64,000 bases of DNA, from assembly GCA_004123355.1 (NCBI GenBank), contig SCHM01000006.1:992001-1056000 (forward strand), in the 5' to 3' direction. The position numbers were made by a program, and so were the translations under genes. Below the pieces are notes generated by a model that made no database searches, had not been told where the DNA came from, and saw only the letters and a list, made by a program, of their open reading frames with translations. The stretch comes from Amphirosellinia nigrospora (Eukaryota; Ascomycota; Sordariomycetes; Xylariales; Xylariaceae). Position 1 is the first letter of the stretch. Every line of letters begins with the position of its first letter. Shown piece after piece: positions 46,261 to 60,800 of the stretch.

Positions 46261-47554
46261 TTTTATTAAATATAAAAACTAGTTTTAATAATAATATTAA
46301 ATTTATTAAAATTATTATAAAAGCTTTATAATTAAAATTATTTTAAAATTTTAAATATAAATATTTTTAGTTTTAATATTAATATTTTAAAAGCTTTAAA
46401 CGTAATAATAAAAAAACTAGCTTTTATTAAAAAGTTTTTATATTAATTTCGTAAAAAAAATATAATTTTTTTAATATTATTTTTAAATAAAATATTATAA
46501 ACTTTTAAACTATTATAATATACTTTTAAACTAATAGTTTATAAAATATAATTAATAAAAATTATATTTTATAAAATATAATTTATTAAAAATTTATTTT
46601 CGGCTAGAAAAAGCTATATATTAATAAATAATATTATATTTAGATTTTTTAAGTTTATAAAAACTTTATTTATAATAAATAACTTTTAACTAATAAAAAG
46701 TTCGTTTATAATAAGCGGCTTTTCGCTAAAAAATTAAAATAAATAACTTATAAAAAACGCGCTAATTATATAATATTTAGTTAGTTATTTTAATAAATAT
46801 TTATATAAATATTAAGTTAAAATTATTATTAATATTATTAAAATATTACTTTATATAGTTTTAGCCGCGTAAATATTTAGCTATTAAAATAATAATATTA
46901 TTATATAATTATTATTTTTAAAAATATTAAAATATAGCTAATAAACTAAAGCATTTTATTTAAATTATTTATTAAATAAACTAAAATATAAAAAATTAAC
47001 TTTATTAATAACTAGTTATTAATAAAAAACCTTATAATATTATTATTATTAATAAATATATTAGCTAAAAAATAACTAGTTATATAAATATTTAATAAAT
47101 TAAATAAAATATAATAATATAACCGTTAAAACTAATATATAAAAGCTAGCGGGTTAAAATATTTAAAATATATTAATTATTAAATAAGTTATTTATTTAC
47201 GAATAAATAAAGCTATATTTAAGCTTATAAAGCTAAAGTTTAAGTTTAAGCTAAAGTTAAAACTAAAGCTAATGTTTATATTTAAGCTAATTATTTATTA
47301 TTAAAAAACCTTAATTTATAACTTTAACTTTTATTATACGTACTTTTTTTACTTTTTTAAATATATTATTATTTTAGCTATATTAGTTTTAAATCAAAAT
47401 TTATAAAAACTATATAATTTCGAAACTATTTTAGTTAATATAGGTTTTTAAAACGTATTAATCGATTAATTTTTTAAAATAATAATAAAAGCTATTATTA
47501 ATTTTTAAAGTTATAATTTAATAATATTTTTAACTTTTATTATTATTATATATA

Positions 47555-50500
47555 TCACGATTAATATTCTTTATAGAAATAAAGCTTTTAATTAAGGTTT
47601 TATTTATATATTAATCGAAAAATACTAAGCTAAATCTAAGACCTAGCGGCTAATTTTATTTATAAGGATTTTATATATATATATATAATAAAGCTAATTA
47701 TATAACTTTAGGTAGGTTTTATAAGGACTTATTATATTTATTATATTTATATTTAATTAGCTACCCGTAACTACCCCCTTTTAAAAAAATCTCGTTATAA
47801 GATTTAAATCGAACCCCGCGTTTATTAAAAAGTTGCTATTTAATAAAAAAAAAGATTACTTTAAGTTTTTACTTTTAGGCTACTATATTATAAGCTTTTA
47901 TTTATAGCTATGCTTTAAAGCTTTTTTATAATTTAATAAATAATATTTTTTTAATACTGCTTTTATTTACGTTTAATTTTTTATATTTTTTTTTTACGAA
48001 CAATATAATATTAGTTTTTTACGAACTTTTAAAGCGTTATTATTTAAGTAATCTTTTTCGAATCTATTTTTTTTGCAGCTTTTAGCTATTTTTTTAGTTT
48101 TTTTAGTAGTTTTGCTAATTTAAGATTATTTTTATAAAACTCGAATAATAATTTAAATAAGTTTTTAAAATTATTTATAAAATATTATTTTTTATTAAAA
48201 TCTTATTTTTTTAATTTATTTAATATTACAAGGTTTTTTTATAATAAAATTATAATATTTATATTTATTTTATTTTTATTTAAGTTTTTTTTCGTTAAAA
48301 ATTACTATTTTATTTTTAAACTATTTAGTAGCTTAATTTAATAACAAATTATTTAAGTATTTTTATAATTAATTAATATAATATAAGTTTAAAACGTGCT
48401 AATTTAAAATATTTTAATTAAAATATTACTAGTTTTATTTTTTTAATAATTTTATAATATTAATGCGTTAATAAATAATTTAATTTATTTAAAAGTTAAT
48501 TAGTTATTTATAATTAACGTTTTTTTATAATAAATATTTTATTATTAACTTTAAAGTTTAGTTTTTTTTAATAATAGTTTTTTTTTTAAATTATTTTTTT
48601 TTACGTTTATTTTAAGATTTATTATATAGTTTTAACGTATTTTTTTAACTGTTTTTATTAATTGCTATATTTTTTCGCAAATAATATATTTTTAATCGGA
48701 ATATTAGCTATATTTATTATATAGCTAAACTAATTATAATAATTAAATATAAAAAATTTAAATAATATTTTATAAATTATAATCTAATAAATTTATATAG
48801 TAAAAAAACCGTTATAAAATTTATAACAAATAAAACTACTTTTTAATTATTTTAATAATAATTATAAAAAAAGCATAATTTTTAATCTAAATATTTTATA
48901 ATAATTTTAGCTTAATTTATTAATTTATAATGTTTTAAAAATAATAGCTTTTAAATAATACCGAAAATTTTGCTAGTTTATTAATAAAAGCTAAAATAAA
49001 CTAAAGTTTTTTATCCGAATTAATTTTTTTTAATAGTTTAAAAATATAAAAAATCTTTTATAATAAAAATAAATAGCTTAAACTATTATTATTGTTTTAT
49101 CGTAAAATATTAACTATAATAGTTTGTTTAATCGGTTAATTATTATAAATATAAACTTTTTTTATTTTTATTATTATTATTTTTTAAAATTTATTATTAA
49201 ATATTAAAAAAGTTTTAAAAAAATTAATATAAATTATAATAATCTAAGTATTTTATCGCAAAGTATTTTAATAAATTAATATTTTAAGCAGTTTTTATAT
49301 ATTAGTTATAATTTTTATTAGCTTTAGCTATTAATATTATAATATTATAAGTTTATAAGTTTTATTTCGTTTAAAATAAATAGTTATAATATAGCTATAT
49401 ATTTTTTTAATATATAAGCAAATAAATTATTTATTTTAAATATTATAAATTATTTTTTATAAATAATTAAACTTTTGTTTAAAGTTTAATTTTTATTTAA
49501 GCTAATATAAGCTTTTTTTCGATAAATTTTAAATTTAAAAACTATTAATTTTACTATAATATTTTGTTTATTAAAAAACTTAATAGCTAAAATATTAATT
49601 ATAGCTTTTATTTTAAGTTTATATATAATAGCTATTATATTAGCTATTTCTTTTAAATTAAAAACGTAAATAATAGCGTTTTTTTTACTTAAAAAAATAC
49701 TAAGTTTATTAACTAATTAAAATATAATTATATATTTTTAATTTTTATTTTATTTTTTTATATTTATAAGTTTTTTTATTTTTTTAAAAAACGTTAATAA
49801 TAATATTTTTAAATTTAAAATAATATATAATAATAAAATTATAATCGGCTATTAGTTTTATTTATTTTATTTATTATAAATTTAATTATTATTTAATACT
49901 AAAATATTTAAAAGCTTTATAATCGGTAATTATTATAAAAAGCTAACTAATTTAATTATTAGCTAATTTTAACTTTTAATACGTTAACGTTTTTATTATT
50001 ATTAATATTTTATTATAAATTTTATAGTTTAGTTAATATTATATAGTATTTTAAAAAAAATATAATAAAATATTATTTTTTATTTTTTTTTTTTAAAATA
50101 AATATCTAGTAGCTATTTTATTAAAAGCGTTTATTTTAACTTTAGTTTTTTTTTATAGTTATAATATATTAAAACAAAAAGTATAAATAAATAATATTTT
50201 AGTTTATTAAAAATATTTTAGTATTTTTATATTTATTTAAAATATATTTTTTTTTATTAAATTAAATAAAAGCTTAGCTATATAGCTATATTTTATAATA
50301 AATTATTATAAAATTATAAAATTTATAAATAATTATATACTTTTTATTATAATAAAGTTTTTTTATTTTTTTTATAGCAATTTTTTTAAGATCGATTTTA
50401 ATATTATTATATTAATAATAAAACTAAAATATTTTATTTTAATAATAAAATTTATATTTTTTAATATTAGCTTAAAAACTATAGCTTTAAATTATTTTAA

Positions 50501-53500
50501 TATTTTTATAATATAAACCGATAATTTTTTAGGTTATTTAAAAATATTAAAATATTATTTATATAAATATTATAAAAATTATTTAATATTTTTTTAAAAC
50601 GTTATTTATATATTTTTAAAATATTATTAGTTTATTAAACAAACTAAAAAATAAAACTTTATATTTATATAATTTATATTTAGTTTTAAATATAATAAAG
50701 TTTTTATTATTTAAATATATATAAATTTTATTAAATATTTATTAAATATTAATTTTATAAAAATTTTAGCTTTTATAATATAAGCTAATATTTTTTTAAT
50801 TAAAAATAAAATGTCGATTTTTTTTATTAATATATTAATTTTATAATAATTTATATAAAATTTAAATTTTTTATTAGCTTTAAATATAAATAAAATAAAT
50901 ATAATAAAAAGCGTACTATTAAGTTTAATAAATTTTTTTTTTAAGTTTTTTATTATATATTTTTTTATTATTTTTAGTTTTTTAAAAATATATAATAAAA
51001 TAAGTTATTAAGAAATTATTTTAGCTTTTTTAAAAATAAGTTTAATATAATAATTTATTAGTTAATTAAATAATAAAATATTTAAGTTTATTTTATTAAA
51101 AGTTTTAAATAAATAATAATATTTTTAAGTATTTATTTTTATATTTTATAAATTAGTTTTTTTTTTTTTTAAAAAAAAAGCTTAGCTTTTTATTTATTTT
51201 ATATAATTAAATCGATTTTATATATATATAATATAAATTTATTATTTTTATAAAATATATATTATAAAAATAAAATAGCTTTAATTATTATAATATTTAC
51301 GATTAATTAATGCTTATATTATTTTATTACGTTTTTTATAATTAATATAGTTTATATTTATTATATTTTTATATTAACTTTATAAATAAAAATATTTTAT
51401 ATACGTTTTAAAAGTTAAAATTTATATTTTAATAATAGCTAATTAATAATTTATTTTAGCTAGTTTTTATTATAATAATTATTAAATCGGATTTTTTTAA
51501 AAATAATATATTATTTATAAGCTATTTTATTATTAAAGATTTTTTTTTTTAAATATAATAATTATACCGAAAAAATTAATATTAGCTAACTTTTTTATAA
51601 TATTTTATTAAATATTATATTTAAAAATAAAAATCCGTTTAATATTATAAGTTATAAAATAAAATTATATTATAATATATAATATTATATATTTTTATAA
51701 CTTTTTAAAACTTTTATTATTAAGTTATTAAATATTATATATTTAAAATATTATTTAAATATTTTAAGTATATTAGTCCGGAAAAATACGTTTTTTAAAT
51801 AATTAAAAAAATTTTTAGCAAAAAAATATAATTATATATTAAAATTAAATAATATATTATAAGTTTTATAAAATATTTATTTATAATAAAATTATATTTT
51901 ATTTTAATTATAATTAAAAGTATTTTTTTTAAAGTTTTTTTTTATAAATAAAATTTATTAATAAAGCTTTTTTAATATTTTATTAAAATTAAATATTATA
52001 TTTAAAACTATTTTTAGTTTAAACTTATTTTTAATAAAAACGTTTAATTTATTTATATATTTTATATATTTTTATTTATAAAAAAATATATTAGCTTTTA
52101 TATTAATAAAATAGTTATAAATAATAAATATTTTTTTATTTAATATTAAAATATATAATATTAAAAATAATTTTTTTTTAAAATATAAGTTTAAAAATTT
52201 TTTTTATTATTAATATTTTATTTATTAACGTTTTTTTTAAAAAAAAGTTTATTTTTTTAAATTAAATTTTTTTATATTTTTTTTAGAACTTTTTTTTATT
52301 ATTTTTTTATTATATCGGCGTATAAAACGGTTCATTATGTTTTTATTTAATTATTATTTTTATTTTATTAAATATTTTTTAAAATATAGCTATATTTTTA
52401 ATAATAAAAATATTTTTTTTTTAATAACTATTTTATTTTATTATAATAAATTAAATTTTTAGTTTATTAAAAAGTATAAATAATTTATTATTATTATTAT
52501 TATTACTAAAAATAAAAAATTTATTATTTTTAAATTAAAATAAAAAGTTAAATAGTTTAAATTAATATTAGTGTTAATATTTAAGCTATTAATATTATTT
52601 AAAACTATTTTATAGTTTTATTTTAACGTTAGTTTTTTTTAAATTATAAATAAATTATTTAATATATAAAAAAAATTTTATAAATATAAGTTTTATTTAA
52701 ATATTTATTTAGTATTTAATTTTTAAAATAAATAAAAATCGAATATAGAATTTTTTTTTATAACGAAAATAAAATATTTATTTTTCGATAAAGCAAATAA
52801 AATTATTTTTAAAGCTTTAAAATTTTTTAAAAATTTTAATTTAAAAGCGGTTTATTTTACGCAAGCTTTTTTTTTTAGTTAATATTTATATATTATTATT
52901 TAAAATATTTTATTAATTTTTTAAATATTATAATTTAATTTAAGTTTTTTTTTTAAATAAAGCTATAAATTTTTAATAATTTTATTTTTTAAACGCGATT
53001 TAATATTATTTATTTTTATATTGTTTATAATAAACTAATTATAATTAATTATTAAATAATTAATTATAGTTTAAAATTATATTTTAAAATCGATTTTATT
53101 TTAAATAAAATTATTAAAAAAAATTTATATTTTAATTTTATTTAATTTTTTAATATATTTATTATTTTTAATAATATTTATATTAAATAAAATAATATTA
53201 TAGTTATTTTTAATTAAATTAATAATAATTTAGTTAATTTTATTTAAATTTTTTTTTTTTACGTTAAATTTAGCTTAAAATATAACGATTTTTTATTAAT
53301 TATATTAATTTTTTTTTTTTTATTATAATAATTTTATAATATTTAAATATTATTAAAATTAATATTAGCAATATTATTTATTTAATATAAATTTTAAATT
53401 AAATATTATAAATATAAAATATTAAATATTAAACTTTTATTTTTAAAAAAAAACTTATAATTTTTAGCATAAACGTTATTAAAAACTATTTAGTTTATAT

Positions 53501-54405
53501 AATTATTAAAGTTTAAAAATATAATTTTATTAATTTTTATAATTATAATAAAATAAAAGCTTAGTTTATTATTTTAAATTATTAAAACTATTAATTTATT
53601 AATAATTATTTAAACTTAATTATATAAAATAATTTATATTTTAATATATTTAAATAAATTAAAATATTTTTTATAAAATTATTTATAAATATTAAAAACA
53701 AAGTTTTAAAAATATTTTAAAACTTATTTTTTTTTTTTTTTTTTAGCTATAATATAACCGGCTATATAAATATTAATAATAAATATAAAATAAATTAAAC
53801 AAAAAAAATTAATAAAACTTATTTTTAAAATATTTTTATAAATATAAAAATATAAATTAATTAAATTATTAAAGTTAAAATAACTTTTTTTAAATAGTTA
53901 TATAAGCTATATTAGCTATAATAGCTATATTATTATTTTATATTATAATTTAATACTATTAAAATTTTATTTTAATATTAATTATATTTAATATAATATT
54001 AAAAATTTTTATTTTAATATTAATCCGAATTTAAAATTAAAAAATAATAAATTTTAATTAATATAATTAGCTATAATAAAAATATAAGTTATATAAGTTA
54101 ATATATTTATTTAAAAAAATATTAAATAAATTAAAATTTAAAAAAATATTAAAATCGGGTAATATTAATTTTTCGATTATTATAATTAATATTTTTTATA
54201 AAAATAAAACTTTTAATTAAAATTTTATTTATATATTAATTAAAAAATATTAAGCTAAATTTAAAACTTAGCGGCTAATTTTATTTATAAAGATTTATAT
54301 ATATATATAATAAAGCTAATTATATAACTTTAAATAAGTTTTATAAAAACTTATTATATCCATTATATTTATATCTAGTTAGCTATTTATAACTATATAT
54401 ATAAA
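47555..54405. mobile_element. Decayed LTR-retrotransposon-like element (about 6.85 kb)
   Basis: Direct repeats of about 225-230 bp at 47555-47785 and 54180-54405 share landmarks such as AGCGGCTAATTTTATTTATA and ATAATAAAGCTAATTATATA, at an offset of 6,625 bp. Repeat length and spacing fit a Copia or Gypsy element with LTRs. The family cannot be assigned because the interior is saturated with RIP mutations, with breaks throughout and no coding frame left. The left repeat retains more C and G than the right. The age cannot be dated from LTR divergence because RIP, not time, drives it. Confidence 0.6.
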
Positions 54406-54824
54406 TAAATAGTTTATTAATATATTATATACGAATAAACTATAATTAAGTTTATATATTAGCTAGCTAGCGCATTTTTTTAGTTTTATAGTTTAAATAA
54501 AACTATATTTTAATTATAATTTAAACAAGTTATTTATTATAAATATATTATAATATTTAAAAATAATTAATAATGTAATATTAAATACGTTTTATAAAAA
54601 AGTTCGCTTTTATATTAAAAAAGTTTAAAAAATATATAATATTAACGTAATTAAATTATAAGTTATAAATAAAAACTAATTAATAATAAAAACAATAATT
54701 ATACTTTTATATATAAATTTTTTTATAACGTATATAATATATATATAATATATATATAAATATATATATTATTAAAAATAAATTTCGAATATAATATATA
54801 TATTATTAATAGTTAAATTTGCAA

Positions 54825-57800
54825 GCTTTAATAATTATGCTTTATTATTAGCTATAATACTTATAATTTTTACTTATAATAACTACTATTTATAATAAAT
54901 ACATAACTACTATTTATAATAAAATAATTATAATAAATAAAAGCAATTATTAATAATAAATATAGCTATTTTACGTAAATATTTAAATAGCTGTTTATTT
55001 TATAAATTTAAACTTTTTTTTTTTTTTTTTTTTATAAATTTATATATATATATATATATATTAAAGTTTATTTTTTAAATATATAAAGCATAATTATTTA
55101 TAAATTATTTATAATATTATAAATATTAAAATTATTTTTATAATATTTTTTAATTAAATTAAATAATTAATTTAATTTAAAAATATTAAAATATTTTTTA
55201 AAAAAAATTAAAATAATAAACGCGTATAGCTATATATATTAAGCTTTTATTAATATTTTAAACTTATTTATTTTAAATATTTAAAATAATAAATTTTTTA
55301 TAATAAAACTTTAATAAATAATAAAAAAATATATTTATTTTAGTTTTTTAAACTATATAAAACTTATAATAATAAGCTATAAAAATTAATTATTTTTAAT
55401 TAATTTAATATAATAATTTTATAATATTATTAATAATTATATATTTAAAAAATAAAAATTTAATATAAATATTATTAATTTTAATTAAATAATTTAATAT
55501 TTAATTAATAATTATATAAAATTATAAATAAAAAACGTTAAAATTAGTTTTTATTTTAAACTAATAATATATTATAATAAAATAATTTAATTTAATTTTA
55601 ATAAAAATATAAATTAAACTAATATAAATAATATATATAAAAATTTTATTATTATTTTTTAAAAATAAAAATACGCGTTTTTTTAATAATAATTTATTAT
55701 TATTTTATTATTAATTTATATATATTTACTAAAAAATTAAATAAATAAAATAAAGTTTTATTTAATTAAATAAAAAATAAAATAAAATTATTATTTTTTA
55801 TAATAAAATATATATTATATTAATATATATTATTAATATTTTTTAATTTATAATTAAAAATAATTTTAATTAATAATAAACTAATTAATAAATTAATTAA
55901 TTATTAAATAAACTATAAAAATAATTAAATAATATAATTATATTTAAAATAATTTAAATATTTTAAATTAATAAATAATTAATTTATTAAATTATTATAA
56001 AATAATTTTTATTTTATTAAATAATAAAAAAAATAGCTAATATATAATTAAAATATTAATATTTATTTTTATAATAATATAATTAAAAATAAACTTAAAT
56101 TTAAAATATAAATTTAAATTATATAAAATTATTTTAAATTTAATATTAATTAGTTTTATAATAATATAATTAAAATAGCTAATATTAAAATTTATATTAA
56201 AAATTATATAGCTAATAATTTTTTTTTTATTTTTTATTTAATTATTTTAATATATTTATTAATTTAAAAGTTATTTTAAAATATTTCGAAAAAATTTATA
56301 TTAACGTTAATTATAATAAAAAAACTAAAATTAATTTTAATTTTTTAGTTTTAATTAATATATATAGCTAAATTTTTAAAATTTTAAACTATTTTTATTT
56401 ATTTAATTAATAAAACTAAATTTAATAAAACTAAATAAAAAAAAAAATTTAAAAATAAATTATTTTTTAATTAATAATTAAAATTATATTAAAATATTTA
56501 AAAAAAAATATTAATTTTAATATTTATATAAAATATTATTTTTAAATAGTTTATTATTTAATAATAATTAATTATAAACGAAATAAAATTTATAAAAAAA
56601 AAATATAAAAGTTTATTTAATTTTTTTTTTTTTTTTTTTTTATTTATATAATTTTTCGTTTTATTTTAAAACTAAATAATAATAATAATAATAATTTTAT
56701 TTAATTATTTAAACTTAATATTAATAAAATATAATAATTTATTTTTAATAATAAATATTTTAATTATTATTAATAAAAATATATTTCGAAAAAATATTTT
56801 TTAAAAAATTAAACTTTAATAAATAAAAAACTTAAATTATTATTATTTTAGCTATATATAATATATTAATATTAAGCTAGTTAATATATAAAAAAATAAA
56901 TTATAATAAATATAAAAAAAAAAAATAACTTTAAAAAAATAGCTTTTTTTTTAAAAAAAATATTTTTAAAAAATATTATTAATTATAAAATAAATTTAAT
57001 AAAAAATATTTAAATAAAAAATTTTATTATATATTTATATTTTATATAATAATAAATTTTTTTTAATTATAAATAATTTTTTTAAAAATATAAAAATAAA
57101 TATATATATAATATAAATTAATAATTTATAAAAAAATTATTAAATTATTTAATTTTATTATTATTATAAACTTTTTATTAAAAAAGTTATAAAATATAAT
57201 AATAAAGCGAAAAAAATATTAATTAAGCTTTTTATTATTATTAAAAATATATAAAAAAATTTTTAAAAATAAATTTATAATTATTATTAATTTAATTTAT
57301 AACTAAAAGCCTTTTAAGTTAAAAGCAAAAAAGGTTAAGTTTTTAGGATTTATAAGTATATTTTAATAAGTTAAAGTTGTTAGCTATATCGGCATAGTTT
57401 TTTTAAACAAGTTATTTTTAACGCGCTTTATTATTTTGTTTTAATTTATAGTAGTTTTTTTTTTTATATAACTATATTAATAATATTTGCCCGCTTTATC
57501 GATAGTAATAATATATATAAAGCTATATTATTATTTTATAAATAAATTATAAGATTTATTCGATTTTTTCGCTATAATAATAATATATATTTAATAAATA
57601 ATAACCGGTAAATAATATTTAGTTTTTTTATAGTAATTTTTTATATATTTTATTATATAATAAAATTATATTTTTTATTTATATTTTTTTTTAAAATCGA
57701 TTTTTTTTTTTTTTTTTTAATATTTTAAGTAAATAATATAATAAAAATTTAATAGTAATAAAATAAGCATATTTTATACGTTTTAAATATAATATATATT

Positions 57801-60800
57801 TAATAACTTTTTTTAAATATAAAATAAAAATAACGATTATTTTTTGCTAAATAAAATAGCTTAATAAATAACTAATATTTTAAATAGTTTATATTATTTT
57901 ATTAGTTTATTATTTATATATAAAGTTAAAAATAAAATAGCAGTTTTTAAAACTTAATTTATTATTATATTCGATAAACTAATATTAAAATCGTTAAATT
58001 CGGAATATATTTATAAATAATAGTTTATATAAAATATTAATAAAAAAACTATTTAACGGTTATAAAAATATTATATAATATAGCTTAGTTTTTATATAAT
58101 TTTATATTATATTTTTTCGATAAATTATATAAAGCTTTTATATAATAGTTTTTATTAATATAAACTATATTTTATTCGATTTAATAGGTTTATTATCGAT
58201 AGTTTTATTTATTATATTTTTATAATATATAATTATAATATTAAACGTTAGTTTTTTCGAAAAAAAAAATTTTTAGTTATAAAATATAACTTTATAACTT
58301 AAAAAATTATTTATAAATAATTTTTTTTATAGTTTTCGAAATATTTATATTATAAAACTAATTATAAAATAATCGATTATAATAAACTATATAATAATAA
58401 AATAAATAAAAATAAAATATAATAAATTATTAATTAATATATAATTATTTAGCTATTATTTAATTATAACGTTTAATATATATAATAAATTAAATTATTA
58501 TTTAATAAAAAGTAGTATTTAAAATAATAATAATAATAAAATAAATAAATATTTATATTATAGTAAAATAGTTAAAACTAAAAATATAATTAATAACTAA
58601 AGTTTATAAATAAATAAATAATATTTATAAACGAAAAAAAATATATAAAAAAAATAATAAGTAAATAAAAAAAAAAGAATATTTATTAGTAAGTTATATT
58701 TAAAAACGAATAAAAATTATTTATTATCGAAAAAAATAAACTTAGCTAGAAATAATACTAATAAGCTTAAATAAATTTTTAAAAAAGCTTTAAAAAATAA
58801 AATAAAATATAAATAAAATAAAATTTCGGAATAAAATAAATTAAATAAAATTTAAATAGCTAATTAACAATTAATAATTAATAATAATAAAGTTATAAGT
58901 TTTAAATTTATATTATTTTAATATTAAAATATATAAATAGTTATAAATAAATAAGTAAATATTTTTAAAAATTACCCGAATTATTAGTATTAAATAAAAA
59001 ATAAAAAACGTAAAATATAAAACTTTAAATATTAAATTATATATTAAATATAAAAAGTAAAAAAAAGCTTTAAATAATAAAATAGTTTTTAATTAAAATA
59101 AAAGAATTTTTATTTAAAATATAAAGCCGGATAAAAAAATTTTTTTATTAATAAAAAAACTTTCTTTTTATTTAGTTATACTTCTTTATAAAACTCAAGT
59201 ATATTATTTTAAATAAATTATAATTTAAATATTATAATATTTTATTAAATTATTAATAAAATTATTTAATATTTTTATTTTAATTATTTTTTAATTATAA
59301 TATAAAATATTATTTAATAATAAATAAAATAAATATATAATTATAATATTTAGCTTATTAATTTAATATTAATTAATAAAACTATAATTTTAAAATCAAA
59401 AAAATATAATATTAATAATAATAAAAAAAAACGAAATAATATTTAAAAATAAAAAAACTAAAAATATTTATTTTAAAATATAATAATTTAGTATAAAAAA
59501 ACTTCGATAAAATAAAATAAATAATATTTAATTAGTTTTTGCTAGAATTTATTTTTAAAAAATATAAGCTATATTTTTTTATAAAAAATATAATTTTAAT
59601 TTTATTTAAAAGTTTAATAAAAAAAGTTTTTATTATATAAAATAAAATAATATTAATTAATATAAAAAAAAACTAATAATTAAATATTTAGCTTAAATAT
59701 AATTATTTTTAATATAATAATAAAAAAAAATTAAATAAAAAACGTTTATATTGTTAGTATTAATAAAATTAATAAAATAATTAAAAAATTAAAAAAATAA
59801 AAACAATTTTTAAAAAAAAAAATAAAAAATTAAATAAAAAACGTAAAAAATAATATTTAAAAATATTAAAACTTAGTACGTATTTTTAACCGAATTAATT
59901 TTAATATATTTTTATTATATTATTTATAAATAAATTATAAAAAAAATTTTTAAAAATAAATTTAAAGCTAATTTAAACTATAGTTTTTTATACAAAATAT
60001 ATTTAATAAATTAAAAACTATATAAAAATTTTTAATTAAAAACTTATATAAAAGTTTTATTAAATTTAATAATATTTTATATAATATATTTATTTTATTT
60101 ATAAAAAAATAAATAATAAGTTTATTTTTATAAATTATTATAAACTAAATAAAATTATAAAAAAAAATTAATATTTATTTTTTTTATTAAAAAAGCTTTA
60201 GCTTATATTAATAAAACAAAAGTTTTTACCCGATTTAATATATAATAAATATTTAATTATATTTATATATTATTTAAAAATAAAAATTATATAATATTTT
60301 ATATAAAAATAATATATTAATTATTAGTATTATTATTTAGTTTTATTAATAAATTTTTAATATTTTAATAATATATTAATAATATATTATTCGATTTTTT
60401 AAACAATTTTTATAATATTTACGTTAATAATATTATTATTATTTAAAATAATAAAAAATATATTATTTATACAATTTATATTAAAACGATTAATTTAAGC
60501 CGGATTATAAATTAATTTAAAAAAGTCCGAATTTTATATTATAAAAATTAAGTTTTTAAATTATATTATTAATATTAAAAAAATCTAAATAAATTTTATT
60601 AAAATTAATATTATATTAAAATAAAAAACTTTTATATTAATTAAAAACGTATAATTTTTTTTAAAATTTTACAACTTTTATTAAAATTTTATTAATATTT
60701 AAAGTTATATTATTGTTTTTTTAAACCGATTAATATAAAAAAACGTATTTTTTAAATAAATTAAAAACTATAAAAAGTTATTTTATTAATTTAAAAAAGC

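Noticed and set aside
47786-47830. tRNA-like sequence (ATCGAACCCCGCG) next to the left LTR-like repeat
   Set aside because: It has a partial T-arm resemblance only, with no cloverleaf; most likely part of the decayed element.
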